Assembly (NCBI GenBank): GCA_025355745.1
Contig: JANXZA010000274.1
Location: 1 to 35,899, forward strand
Direction: 5' to 3'
DNA: 35,899 bases
Source of the DNA: Rhizobacter sp.
Lineage (GTDB): Bacteria; Pseudomonadota; Gammaproteobacteria; Burkholderiales; Burkholderiaceae_C
Shown here: piece after piece, positions 16,834-25,375 of the stretch
How positions within the stretch are numbered: position 1 is the stretch's first letter
How the letters are laid out: the number at the start of each line of letters is the position of its first letter
The notes under the pieces: generated by a model
Database searches by the model: none
What the model was told of the DNA's origin: nothing
What the model saw: the letters and a program-made list of their open reading frames with translations, nothing else
Position numbers and translations under genes: made by a program

Positions 16834-16930
16834 CACCGCAGAGGCGCGGAGTGACGCAGAGGACCGCAGAGAAATCCAATTTCTTGCTTTAACTCTGCGC
16901 AACGCGGTGTCACACCGCGCCTCCGCGGTG
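16834..16930. repeat. Palindromic intergenic repeat, CACCGCAGAG family, copy 2
   Basis: CACCGCAGAGGCGCGG (16834-16849) pairs with CCGCGCCTCCGCGGTG (16915-16930), 15 of 16 bases. Between the arms are further copies of the CGCAGAG motif and its complement (CTCTGCGC at 16893-16900). The element lies between the convergent dacB and SGNH lipoprotein genes. Confidence 0.85.
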
Positions 16931-16983
16931 AATGAGTTGTCTCTTGACCTTTGGCAGCACCGGGGGCGCCCCCGCGCAACCGC

Positions 16984-17997
16984 TCAGAACGGGTTGTTCT
17001 GGGCTCGCGAAACCGCCAGTGAGCTCAGTCCGGCCTGGCCGCCGGGGCTCAGGTGCAGCGCGTCGGCCCACAGCCAGGTCGCGACCGCAGCGCTGGCGGG
17101 CACGGCGGGCGGCGGGATGGCTGCGGCGTCGGTGCCCAGCGTCAGCGGGTTGCAGGTCGGCAGCGGGGCAGTTGCCAGACAGGCCGCCAGCGTGGTGTTG
17201 ACGAAGCCACCGCCGCCGGCGGCGCGCAGGTTGTCGGCGGCCTGGATATAGGTGTCGAGCTGCACCAGGCCGACCTTGTGGCCGTCGTTGACCTGCTTGG
17301 CCAGCTCCGCCAGCAGGCCGTCGTTGAAGGCGGTCGAAAGCAGTGTCAGAACGCCCGGGTTCGGGTTCGTCGAACCGGCGGAGCGATCCCCAGCGAAGGG
17401 TGCGCGGCCCAGGTCGAGCGCGGTCGAGATCAGCACCTTGGCGCCAAGGTCGGTGAGCCGCTTGACCTGCCCGGACACCAGGGCGCCGGTCAGCTTGAGC
17501 TCGTCAGCCAACTGGGTTGCGGACACGCCGGGATAGCGCGCGAACTGCGCCACGACGTCATTGCTGCCCACCAGCACGGTCGCCATGTCGTCGGCGGAGA
17601 AGCCACCGCTGGCCACCTGCACATCGATCTGCGCCGCCAGGTCGGCCACCTTGGCGCCGTTGAAGGCGTAGATGCGGCTCGCTGGCGAAACCACTGGCAC
17701 GGCGCCGACATTGCACTGTGGGAACACCAGCCCGTAGTAGGCGGCCACCGATTGCACCCAGATCGGGTTGCTGGCGCAGTCGATCGTCACGTTGTCGACT
17801 TGCAAGGCGTTGATGCTGTACTTGCTGCCGTTGGCGTTGATGACGCTGGATTCGTCACCGAAGGCGAACACGCGCTTGGCCGTGAACGAGTTCCCCGCGT
17901 TGCCGCTGCTGCCGCCGCACGACACCATCAGCGAGGCCGCCAGCACCAGGCCGGCACCAGCGGCCAGCCGCACGCTTCGATTCAATTCAAACGTCAT
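16984..17997 (-). CDS. SGNH/GDSL-like hydrolase lipoprotein
   Basis: This is a 337-residue protein. The signal peptide ends in lipobox LMVSC (Cys about residue 27), followed by a Gly/Ser linker. Block I is VFAFGDESSVIN, where the GDS of GDSL enzymes is replaced by GDES. Block III is VLVGSNDVVAQF (GxND). Block V is WADALHLSPGGQ (DxxH, catalytic Asp-His). The protein is therefore of the SGNH fold, and is expected to be a periplasmic or outer-membrane-facing esterase; the nucleophile needs checking. GGAG six bases before ATG 17997 sets the start. It lies 37 bp after tsaC and may be at the end of the purE-purK-tsaC transcript. Confidence 0.82.
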   Translation of the reverse strand: MTFELNRSVRLAAGAGLVLAASLMVSCGGSSGNAGNSFTAKRVFAFGDESSVINANGSKYSINALQVDNVTIDCASNPIWVQSVAAYYGLVFPQCNVGAVPVVSPASRIYAFNGAKVADLAAQIDVQVASGGFSADDMATVLVGSNDVVAQFARYPGVSATQLADELKLTGALVSGQVKRLTDLGAKVLISTALDLGRAPFAGDRSAGSTNPNPGVLTLLSTAFNDGLLAELAKQVNDGHKVGLVQLDTYIQAADNLRAAGGGGFVNTTLAACLATAPLPTCNPLTLGTDAAAIPPPAVPASAAVATWLWADALHLSPGGQAGLSSLAVSRAQNNPF

Positions 17998-18034
17998 TCG
18001 ATGCTCCGAAAAAATAAGTGATTGGGGGCGGCGT

Positions 18035-19060
18035 TCAGGAGGCCGCCGCGCGCTGCAGGCGGTCTCGCACACCGTCCCACTCTGGGCCTGGCGGCGGTGC
18101 TTCGATCCAGATGAGTTGCACACCGTCATCGTCGAACTCACGCAGCACCGCAAACAATTCGCGCGCCACGGCGTCGGGCCGGTCGGGCATGCGGCGCAGG
18201 CGAACGCCAGGCCCCGCGTGCGCAGGCACAGCGGACGAATATACCGCCAGGGCTGCGGCGGCATGCGCGTCGGATTGCAAAGCTTGCGAAGCCTGGAAAG
18301 CCGATCCAACCGGCCAGGCTTCCAGCGCCGCGCCGATCGAGCCCGCCGCCATCAGCCGAACCCGCGCCTTCGGCGCGTAGTGCGCGGCCAGCGTGCCGGG
18401 GGCGCGCGGCGCAGCGGCGTCGGCATCGTGTAGCGGCTCGTTCGCGGCCGCTTCGATCTGCGCCCGCGTCAGCACGCCGGGGCGCAGCAGCACCGGCCGC
18501 CCGCGGGTGCAATCGACGATGCTCGACTCGATACCGACCGCGCACCGCCCGCCGTCGAGCACCGCGAGCGCCGTGCCGAACTCCTGCTCGACGTGGGCGG
18601 CACGCGTGGGGCTGACCCGGCCGAAGCGGTTCGCGCTCGGCCCGGCAATGCCGGCCACACCGAGCCGGCGCGCCGCCGCCAGCAAGGCCTGCGCGACCGG
18701 GTGCGCCGGGCTGCGCAGGCCGACACTGGCCTGGCCGCCGGCGGCGGCGAACGCGGTCTCGGGGCGCCTGGGCACGATGACGGTCAGCGGGCCGGGCCAG
18801 AACGCAGCCATCAGGCGCGATGCGACCGGCGGCAGGTGGGCGGCGAAACGCAGTGCATCGTCGGCATCGGCCACATGAACGATCAGCGGGTGGTTCGCGG
18901 GCCGGCCCTTGGCCGCGAAGATGCGGGCCACGGCCGCGTCGTCATCGGCGCGCGCGCCCAGGCCGTAGACGGTTTCGGTCGGGAAGGCGAGCAGCTCGCC
19001 GGCGGCCAGCAGGCTCGCCGCTTGCTCGACCGCCGCGGCGTCGCGTCCGTCAATCAGCAT
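18035..19060 (-). CDS. tsaC: L-threonylcarbamoyladenylate synthase (Sua5/TsaC, long form)
   Basis: This is a 341-residue enzyme that makes threonylcarbamoyl-AMP from threonine, bicarbonate and ATP, the first step of t6A formation. The YrdC domain (about 1-200) has FPTETVYGLGA, KGRPANHPLIVHV, WPGPLTVIVP, SANRFGRVSPT and GIESSIVDC. The extra C-terminal Sua5 domain (about 230-341) starts with APGTLAAHYAPKARV. The length is that of Sua5, not the short E. coli TsaC. It starts three bases after the purK stop. With tsaB at 14445, two t6A genes are in the window. Confidence 0.94.
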   Translation of the reverse strand: MLIDGRDAAAVEQAASLLAAGELLAFPTETVYGLGARADDDAAVARIFAAKGRPANHPLIVHVADADDALRFAAHLPPVASRLMAAFWPGPLTVIVPRRPETAFAAAGGQASVGLRSPAHPVAQALLAAARRLGVAGIAGPSANRFGRVSPTRAAHVEQEFGTALAVLDGGRCAVGIESSIVDCTRGRPVLLRPGVLTRAQIEAAANEPLHDADAAAPRAPGTLAAHYAPKARVRLMAAGSIGAALEAWPVGSAFQASQALQSDAHAAAALAVYSSAVPAHAGPGVRLRRMPDRPDAVARELFAVLREFDDDGVQLIWIEAPPPGPEWDGVRDRLQRAAAS

Positions 19061-19063
19061 GGG

Positions 19064-20293
19064 TCACCAGGCGGGCAGGCCGAGCAGCGCGGCGGCTTCT
19101 CGCGCCCTGGCATCGGCCTGTTCGGCAGTCGCTGCGGTGAGGGTCAGGTGGCCCATCTTGCGGCCACGCCGGGCTTCGGCCTTGCCGTAGAGGTGCAGGT
19201 GCACGCCGGGCAGGGCGAGCACGCTGGCCCAGTCGGGTTCGCATGTTGACGCTGCCGCCGCAGCACTGGCATCGCCCGCCGCAAACCACAGGTCGCCGAG
19301 CAGGTTCAGCATCGCGCACGGCGAGTGCAGGCGCGGCGCGGTCAGCGGCGCCCCGGTGAGGGCGCGCACCTGCAGGTCGAATTGCGACACGTCGCAGGCA
19401 TCGATGCTGTAGTGGCCGGAGTTGTGCGGCCGGGGCGCCATTTCGTTGGCCACCAGCGTGCCGTCGCGCAGCACGAAGAACTCGACGCAGAGCACGCCCA
19501 CATAGCCCAGCGAGGTCGCGATGTTCAGCGCCGCCGCGATCGCGGCGCGCTGTGTGTCGGCCGTGACATCCGGTGGCGGCACTCGGGTGACGGCGAGCAC
19601 GCCGACGCGGTGCAGGTTCTGCTGCACCGGCAGGTGCACCATGTCACCCGTGATGCCACGCGCGACGATGACGCTAACCTCGAAGTTGAGCGGCAGCAGC
19701 GCTTCGAGCACGCACGGCGCCTGGCCGAGCGCGGTCCACGCTGCTGCCAATTCAATGCGGTTGGCGACCCGCGCCTGGCCCTTGCCGTCGTAGCCGAGCC
19801 GCGCGGTCTTCAGGATGCCGGGCAGCAGCGCATCGGCAATGGCGTCGAGCTGCGCCCTGGTTTCGATCAGCGCGTGCGGCGCGCAGGCCACGCCGCAGCG
19901 CTCGAAGTGGGCCTTCTCGGCGGCGCGGTCCTGGCACACCGCGACGGCGTCGGCGCCGGGCGCGACGCGCGTTTGCAGCGCCAGCGTTGCGAGCGATGCA
20001 GCCGGCACGTTCTCGAATTCGATGGTCACCGCAGCCGCAGAGGTGGCGAGTTGCGCCAACCCATCGGCATCGAGGTAGTCGCAGCGGATGTGGCGATGCG
20101 CCACCGCGCCTGCCGGGCTGGTCGAGTCGGGGTCGAGCACCACGGTGGCATAACCCATCTGCTGCGCGGCATGCACGAACATGCGGGCGAGCTGGCCGCC
20201 GCCCATCACGCCCAGCGTGGCACCGGGCGCGATGAACGGGGGCGCAGCCGCAGCGCCTGGAAGAGCGCCCGTCGCATCGTCAATACGGCTCAC
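19064..20293 (-). CDS. purK: 5-(carboxyamino)imidazole ribonucleotide synthase
   Basis: This is a 409-residue ATP-grasp enzyme that carboxylates AIR to N5-CAIR in purine synthesis. Family motifs are [13 protein letters not shown] near the N-terminus, [37 protein letters not shown] and [18 protein letters not shown], with [17 protein letters not shown] near the C-terminus. Its ATG overlaps the purE stop by four bases (ATGA). A 26-residue Ala/Pro-rich N-terminal part precedes the dinucleotide-like fold, slightly longer than E. coli PurK. Confidence 0.96.
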   Translation of the reverse strand: MSRIDDATGALPGAAAAPPFIAPGATLGVMGGGQLARMFVHAAQQMGYATVVLDPDSTSPAGAVAHRHIRCDYLDADGLAQLATSAAAVTIEFENVPAASLATLALQTRVAPGADAVAVCQDRAAEKAHFERCGVACAPHALIETRAQLDAIADALLPGILKTARLGYDGKGQARVANRIELAAAWTALGQAPCVLEALLPLNFEVSVIVARGITGDMVHLPVQQNLHRVGVLAVTRVPPPDVTADTQRAAIAAALNIATSLGYVGVLCVEFFVLRDGTLVANEMAPRPHNSGHYSIDACDVSQFDLQVRALTGAPLTAPRLHSPCAMLNLLGDLWFAAGDASAAAAASTCEPDWASVLALPGVHLHLYGKAEARRGRKMGHLTLTAATAEQADARAREAAALLGLPAW

Positions 20294-20811
20294 CTGAGGT
20301 CGGCCGACATCGCCCGCGCCGCTTCGGTCTGCCGGGCGCGGTACGCATCGAGCCGGGCGCGCAATGCGGGGTCGTTCGTGGCCAGCATCGCGACCGCGAA
20401 CAGCGCCGCGTTGGCCGCACCGGCCGCGCCGATGGCGAAGGTCGCGACCGGAATGCCCTTGGGCATCTGGACGATCGAATACAGCGAGTCCAGGCCCTGC
20501 AGATGCTTGCTCACCACCGGCACGCCGAGCACCGGCACGGTCGTCTTGGCGGCCAGCATGCCGGGCAAGTGGGCCGCTCCGCCGGCGCCCGCAATGATGG
20601 CCGCCAGCCCGCGCGCGGCCGCGCCTTGCGCGTAGGCGAACAGGTCGTCCGGCATGCGGTGCGCCGACACGACGCGGGCTTCGTGGGGGACGCCGAACTC
20701 GGCGAGAATCTCGGTGGCTGCGCGCAGGGTGTCCCAGTCGCTGCTGGAACCCATCACCACGCCGACCACCACAGGGGCGCCGTTCAAGGCGCGCTCCGGG
20801 TGCTTTTCCAT
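20290..20811 (-). CDS. purE: N5-carboxyaminoimidazole ribonucleotide mutase
   Basis: This is a 173-residue class I PurE, converting N5-CAIR to CAIR. Motifs are [23 protein letters not shown] (catalytic His), [15 protein letters not shown] and [14 protein letters not shown]. It heads the purE-purK-tsaC operon. It diverges from the thioredoxin-like gene over only 68 bp (20812-20879). Confidence 0.96.
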   Translation of the reverse strand: MEKHPERALNGAPVVVGVVMGSSSDWDTLRAATEILAEFGVPHEARVVSAHRMPDDLFAYAQGAAARGLAAIIAGAGGAAHLPGMLAAKTTVPVLGVPVVSKHLQGLDSLYSIVQMPKGIPVATFAIGAAGAANAALFAVAMLATNDPALRARLDAYRARQTEAARAMSADLR

Positions 20812-20879
20812 CCCTTGAATTGTAGGCGGCGCGGCGCCCTGCGCCCGAGCCGCCCAGGCCTTACCCGGAAGCCTTCGAC

Positions 20880-21824
20880 ATGCTGGACATTTCTCGTCAG
20901 AACCTGGAAGCCGACCTGATCTCGGCGTCGATGCAGCAACCCGTGCTGCTCGACATCTGGGCCCCGTGGTGCGGCCCGTGCAAGGTGCTCGGCCCGGTGC
21001 TCGAACGGCTGGAAACAGCCTACGCGGGCCGTTTCAAACTGGCCAAGCTCGACTCCGACGCCGAGCCCGAAATAGCCGGCCAGTTGTCGCAGATGTTCGG
21101 CGTGCGCAGCATCCCGTTCTGCGTGATGTTCAAGGATGGCCAGCCGGTCGATGGCTTCGTCGGCGCGCTCGGCGAAGTCGAGATCCGCGCTTTCCTCGAC
21201 AAGCACGTGCCGAGCGCGGCGGCCGTCGAAGCGGAAGAAGATCTGGTCGATGCGGGAACCATGCTCGCCGAGGGCGACACCGAGGGCGCGCTGCACAAGC
21301 TGCGCGAGGCGCTGGCCGCCAACCCCGGCAACGACAGCGCGCGCTACGACTGCCTGCGCGCGCTGCTCGGCGCGGGCCGCATCGGCGAAGCTCGCGAGCT
21401 GTTCGCGCCGGTCGCCAACAAGCCGATGCTCGAAGCCCGCCTGGTGGCTTGCGGGCACTGGATCGCGGCCTGCGAACGGGCAGTCGATGCTCGCAGCGTT
21501 GACGCACTCGGCGCCGTGCTGGCCGCTGACAAGCGCGACTTCGAAGCCCGCTTCGAGTTGGCCCAGGTGCACCTGGCGGCGCAGCGCTTCACGCAGTCGA
21601 TGGACGAGTTGCTGGAGATCATCATGCGCGACAAGGCCTGGAACCATGAGCTCGCCCGCAAGACCTATGTCGCGATCCTGGAGCTGATGACCAAACCCAA
21701 GCCGGCGGCTGCCGATGCGGCCGCGCAGAAGGGTGCACTGGAACTGACCGGCAGGGCGTCGGCCGGCCCGACCGACCCCGTCATCGACAGCTACCGGCGC
21801 AAGCTGAGCATGGCGGTGTTCTGA
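20880..21824 (+). CDS. cnoX: Thioredoxin-TPR chaperedoxin (CnoX/YbbN type)
   Basis: This is a 314-residue protein. The thioredoxin domain (about 1-110) has an intact WAPWCGPCK active site and the cis-Pro SIPFC. The C-terminal part (about 120-290) is made of TPR-like helices ([21 protein letters not shown]). CnoX/YbbN proteins hold unfolding proteins and pass them to GroEL or DnaK. E. coli YbbN lacks a working CxxC, whereas this one keeps it, so thiol exchange as well as holdase activity is plausible. It starts with ATG 20880 ([13 protein letters not shown]) and is divergent from purE. Confidence 0.9.
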   Translation: MLDISRQNLEADLISASMQQPVLLDIWAPWCGPCKVLGPVLERLETAYAGRFKLAKLDSDAEPEIAGQLSQMFGVRSIPFCVMFKDGQPVDGFVGALGEVEIRAFLDKHVPSAAAVEAEEDLVDAGTMLAEGDTEGALHKLREALAANPGNDSARYDCLRALLGAGRIGEARELFAPVANKPMLEARLVACGHWIAACERAVDARSVDALGAVLAADKRDFEARFELAQVHLAAQRFTQSMDELLEIIMRDKAWNHELARKTYVAILELMTKPKPAAADAAAQKGALELTGRASAGPTDPVIDSYRRKLSMAVF

Positions 21825-21878
21825 GGCGCTGAACCTGCGGCCTGCGGGTGGTTGGCAAGCGTTCAATTCCAACTCACG

Positions 21879-21989
21879 CACCGCAGAGGCGCGGAGTACG
21901 CAGAGTTGCGCAGAGTGAATACAAATAACTTGTTTTCTCGGCGATCCTCTGCGTACTCTGCGCCTCTGCGCCTCTGCGCCTCTGCGGTG
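21879..21989. repeat. Palindromic intergenic repeat, CACCGCAGAG family, copy 3
   Basis: Outer arms CACCGCAGAGGCGC (21879-21892) and GCGCCTCTGCGGTG (21976-21989) are perfect complements. Inner arms AGTACGCAGAG (21895-21905) and CTCTGCGTACT (21947-21957) are also perfect. The right side has three tandem CGCCTCTG units (21961-21984). TCTTTTTTT at 22002-22010 follows, so the structure can end transcription of the thioredoxin gene. It lies between the convergent cnoX and paaZ genes. Confidence 0.9.
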
Positions 21990-22020
21990 GCGAGTTAAAT
22001 CTCTTTTTTTGTTCACCTGA

Positions 22021-24075
22021 TCAAGCCGCGCCGCGCTTGGCCACCAAGGTCAGGATGTCGTAGCTTGCGACCAGTTCGTCGTGCTGGTTCGTGACCTCCA
22101 CGTCCCACGCCACCACGCCCTGGCCGACGCCGTTCGCGTCCTTCTTGTTCCGGTCGGTCTTGCGCTTCGCGGTGAGCCGGGCGCGGATCGTGTCGCCAAT
22201 GCCCACCGGCTTGATGAAGCGCAAGGTGTCGAGACCGTAGTTCGCCAGCACCGGCCCGGGCGCCGGGGAGACGAACAGGCCGGCCGCCGCTGACAGCACG
22301 AAGTAGCCGTGAGCGATGCGCTTGCCGAAGGCGCTTTCCTTCGCCGCGATCTCGTCGAAGTGCATGTAGAAGTAGTCGCCCGAGATGCCGCCGAAGGCGA
22401 CGATGTCGGCCTCGCCGACGGTGCGGCGATGCGTCAGCAGCGAGTCGCCGATCTGCAAGTCCTCGAAGCAGCGCCGGAACGGGTGCAGCTCCGATTCGCG
22501 CAGCGCCGCGCCGCGAATGTGTTCGCCGGTGACAGACGCCAGCATCGTCGGCGATCCCTGCAGCGCCGCGCGTTGCAGGTAGTGCTTGACGGCGCGGATG
22601 CCGCCCAGCTCTTCACCGCCGCCGGCGCGGCCCGGGCCGCCGTGCTTGAGCAGCGGCAGCGGCGAGCCGTGGCCGGTGGATTCAACCGCCGCCTCGCGAT
22701 CGAGGATCAACAGCCGGCCGTGCCACGCAGCGACGACGGGGATGGCCTTCGCGGCGATCTTCGGGTCGCGCGTGACCAGCGTGCCGACCAGGCTGCCGCG
22801 GCCGCGCGCGGCGAGCGCCAGCGCTTCGTCGAGGTCTTCGTAAGCCATCAGCGTGCTGACCGGTCCGAAGGCTTCGATGTCGTGGATCGCAGCGTTGTCG
22901 AACGGCTTGCGGCTGAGCAGCAGCGTCGGCGCGAAGAACGCGCCTTCGGCCGCACCATCGCCGATGGGCTTGAAGCCATCGCCCGCGCCGCAGACCTGCT
23001 CGGCGCCGCTTTTCAGCAGCATCGCAACGCGGTCCGACACGTCGGCGAGCTGCGCCTGCGAGGCGAGCGCGCCCATCCGCACTTCAGCCAGCGACGGGTC
23101 GCCGACGACGACCTTGGCCAGACGCGCGCGCAACTTCTCGGCCACCGCATCGAGGTGCCGGCGCGGCACGATGGCGCGGCGGATCGCGGTGCACTTCTGG
23201 CCCGCCTTGCCGGTCATCTCGCGCGCCACTTCCTTGATGAAGAGCTCGAACTCTTCGTCGTCGGGCGTCACATCGGGGGCCAGGATGGCGCAGTTCAGCG
23301 AATCGGCTTCGGCGTTGAACGGGATGCTCTGGCGCACGATGTTTTTGTGGACACGCAGCATCGCGGCGGTGTCGGCGGAGCCGGTGAAGGTGACCACATC
23401 GCACCCTTCGAGCCGGTCGAGCAGGTCGCCGGTACTGCCGATCACGAGTTGCAGCGCGCCTTCCGGAATCAGGCCCGATTGCTGGATCAGGCGCACCGCC
23501 GCTTCGGTCAGATAGCTCGTTGCAGTGGCCGGCTTGCCGATGCACGGCATGCCAGCCAGAAAGCTCGGCGCGAACTTTTCGAGCAAGCCCCAGACGGGGA
23601 AGTTGAAGGCGTTGATGTGCACCGCCACGCCGCCGCGCGGCACCAGGATGTGTGTGCCCTTGAAGCCGCCCTTCTTGCCCAGGTCGAGCACCGGACCCTC
23701 GTGCACCAGGTTGCCCGAGGGCAACTCGTTCGATCCGACGCCGGCATACGCGAACAGCGTGCCGCTGCCACCTTCGATATCGACCCAACTGTCGGCGCGA
23801 GTCGCGCCGGTGTGGGCCGAGACGGCGTACAGCGTTTCCTTGTGCTCGTTCAGGTATTTGGCGAGCGCCTTGAGCCGTTCGGCACGCTGCTGGAAGTCGA
23901 GCGCCGTCAGCGCTGGCAGGCCGACCGTGCGCGCGTGCGTCACGGCCTCGCCGAAGTCGATGGCCTCCGCGTGCGTGCTCGCGACGGGCTTGCCGTTGAT
24001 CGCACTGCGAAGCAGTTGCGCGCCTTGCCGGCCGAGCCAGCGGCCGCCGATGTAGCTTTGAAGGGTGGGGGTCAT
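22021..24075 (-). CDS. paaZ: Oxepin-CoA hydrolase / 3-oxo-5,6-dehydrosuberyl-CoA semialdehyde dehydrogenase
   Basis: This is a 684-residue fused enzyme. The N-terminal aldehyde dehydrogenase domain (about 1-520) carries VTFTGSADTA, the general-base Glu in NAEADSLNC and the catalytic Cys in AGQKCTAIRRAI. The C-terminal MaoC-like hotdog domain (about 540-684) has FGGISGDYFYMHFDE, with the Asp and His of the hydratase site, and RIAHGYFVLSAAAGLF. It opens oxepin-CoA and oxidises the reactive aldehyde in the phenylacetate pathway. Length agrees with E. coli PaaZ (681). It is the last gene of the leftward paa cluster, 118 bp after paaE, with a palindromic element in the gap. Confidence 0.97.
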   Translation of the reverse strand: MTPTLQSYIGGRWLGRQGAQLLRSAINGKPVASTHAEAIDFGEAVTHARTVGLPALTALDFQQRAERLKALAKYLNEHKETLYAVSAHTGATRADSWVDIEGGSGTLFAYAGVGSNELPSGNLVHEGPVLDLGKKGGFKGTHILVPRGGVAVHINAFNFPVWGLLEKFAPSFLAGMPCIGKPATATSYLTEAAVRLIQQSGLIPEGALQLVIGSTGDLLDRLEGCDVVTFTGSADTAAMLRVHKNIVRQSIPFNAEADSLNCAILAPDVTPDDEEFELFIKEVAREMTGKAGQKCTAIRRAIVPRRHLDAVAEKLRARLAKVVVGDPSLAEVRMGALASQAQLADVSDRVAMLLKSGAEQVCGAGDGFKPIGDGAAEGAFFAPTLLLSRKPFDNAAIHDIEAFGPVSTLMAYEDLDEALALAARGRGSLVGTLVTRDPKIAAKAIPVVAAWHGRLLILDREAAVESTGHGSPLPLLKHGGPGRAGGGEELGGIRAVKHYLQRAALQGSPTMLASVTGEHIRGAALRESELHPFRRCFEDLQIGDSLLTHRRTVGEADIVAFGGISGDYFYMHFDEIAAKESAFGKRIAHGYFVLSAAAGLFVSPAPGPVLANYGLDTLRFIKPVGIGDTIRARLTAKRKTDRNKKDANGVGQGVVAWDVEVTNQHDELVASYDILTLVAKRGAA

Positions 24076-24101
24076 TCAGTGTTCTTCCAAGAGAAATTGC
24101 C

Positions 24102-24176
24102 GCCACAAAGGCACAAAGACACCAAGGAAGCCCATTGCAGACTTTGCATTCCTTGGTGTCTTCGTGCCTTTGTGGC
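24102..24176. repeat. Palindromic repeat of the CACAAAGGCACAAAGACAC family, between paaE and paaZ
   Basis: The 28-base arm 24102-24129 (GCCACAAAGGCACAAAGACA then CCAAGGAA) is the reverse complement of 24149-24176 with 27 of 28 matches, around a 19-base loop. Its sequence is unrelated to the CACCGCAGAG elements. A stem of this length should form in paa mRNA just before the paaZ start at 24075. Confidence 0.92.
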
Positions 24177-24193
24177 AAATCTTCCAATCCGAG

Positions 24194-25297
24194 TCACCGC
24201 TCATCGAACGACAGCACGACCCGCTCGGTCAGCGGATGCGCCTGGCAGGTCAGCACGAAGCCGGCCGCGACCTCGGCCTTGTCGAGGGCGAAGTTTCGCT
24301 CCATGCGCACCTCGCCTTCGAGCAGCTTGGCGCGGCAGGTACCGCACACGCCGGAGGTGCACGAGAACGGCACCTCGAGGCCGGCCGCCGAGGCTGCGTC
24401 GAGGATGCTCGGCTGGTCCTTGTGGAACGCAATCTCGCGCCGCAGGCCGTCGCGGATGATGACGATGCGCGCGGTCTCGGCGTCACCCGGCTTGGCCGCG
24501 TGGATGATCGCGCCGACCCCGGCTTGCCCTGCATCAACACCCGCCACCGGCACCGGAACGCCGAAGCGCTCGATGTGGATGCGCTCCTCGGCCACGCCGG
24601 CCGCGAGCAATGCGGCCTCGGCCTCGTCGTTCATCTGGTACGGGCCGCAGACAAAGGCATGGTCGATGCTTGCCGCCGGCACCACGCTGGCGAGGAACTC
24701 GCCGATCTTCTCGCGGTTCATCACACCGTGGTTCAGCGGCGCGTCGGTGTGTTCGTCGGAGAACACGTGGTGCAGCACGACGCGCGTCAGGTAGCGGTTC
24801 TTCAGGTCCTCGATCTCTTCCTTGAACATCGTCGACTTGAGCAGCCGGTTGCCGTAGATCAGGGTGAACTGGCTCAAGGGTTCGCGCGACAGCACCGTCT
24901 TCATCGTCGACAGGATCGGCGTGACGCCGCTGCCTCCGGCAATGCCCACATGATGGCGGCGCGCGAGTGGCTCGATCGGCACGAAGAAGCGGCCCTGCGG
25001 CGCCATCACGCTGATCACGTCGCCGGGCTTCAGGTGCGCATTGATCCAGTTCGAGAACACGCCGCCCTGCACCTTGCGAACGCCGACGCGCAACTCGCCG
25101 TCATCGACGCCGGCGCAGATCGAATACGAACGGCGCAGGTCGATGCCGTCGATGTCGGTGCGCAGGGTCAGGTACTGGCCTTGCGTGAAGCTGAAGACCT
25201 CGCGCAAGGGCTCGGGTACGTCGAACGCGACGACGACGGCCTCGGCCGTGTCGGGCATGACTTCGCGCACGCGCAAGGGGTGGAAGATGACACTCAT
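24194..25297 (-). CDS. paaE: Phenylacetyl-CoA epoxidase reductase subunit
   Basis: This is a 367-residue electron-transfer protein. The FAD domain has RRSYSICAG (RxYS motif). The NAD domain has GIAGGSGVTPILSTMKTVL. The C-terminal plant-type ferredoxin has CTSGVCGTCRAKLLEGE, with the fourth Cys in FVLTCQAHPL. It passes electrons from NADPH to the PaaA diiron site. ATG 25297 (MSVIFHPLRV) is preferred, because the 22 residues further upstream are encoded by a 10-bp tandem repeat. It follows paaD by 78 bp. Confidence 0.96.
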   Translation of the reverse strand: MSVIFHPLRVREVMPDTAEAVVVAFDVPEPLREVFSFTQGQYLTLRTDIDGIDLRRSYSICAGVDDGELRVGVRKVQGGVFSNWINAHLKPGDVISVMAPQGRFFVPIEPLARRHHVGIAGGSGVTPILSTMKTVLSREPLSQFTLIYGNRLLKSTMFKEEIEDLKNRYLTRVVLHHVFSDEHTDAPLNHGVMNREKIGEFLASVVPAASIDHAFVCGPYQMNDEAEAALLAAGVAEERIHIERFGVPVPVAGVDAGQAGVGAIIHAAKPGDAETARIVIIRDGLRREIAFHKDQPSILDAASAAGLEVPFSCTSGVCGTCRAKLLEGEVRMERNFALDKAEVAAGFVLTCQAHPLTERVVLSFDER

Positions 25298-25331
25298 GGG
25301 AGGCTCGCTTGGTCTCGTCTCGACTCTTCTA

Positions 25332-25361
25332 ATCTCGTCGCATCTCGTCGCATCGCGTCGC
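25332..25361. repeat. 10-bp tandem repeat in the paaD-paaE gap
   Basis: Three units of ATCTCGTCGC (third ATCGCGTCGC) lie at 25332-25361, with related CTCGTCTCG to the left at 25314-25322. The repeat sits in the 78-bp gap between paaD and paaE. I see no hairpin or promoter in it. Confidence 0.8.
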
Positions 25362-25375
25362 ATCCTCCAGGCCGG

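Noticed and set aside
22309-24459. Long open frame (716 codons) on the plus strand opposite paaZ and paaE
   Set aside because: It is Arg/Ala/His-rich with no domain, and mirrors the well-supported paaZ frame; typical shadow of GC-rich coding DNA.
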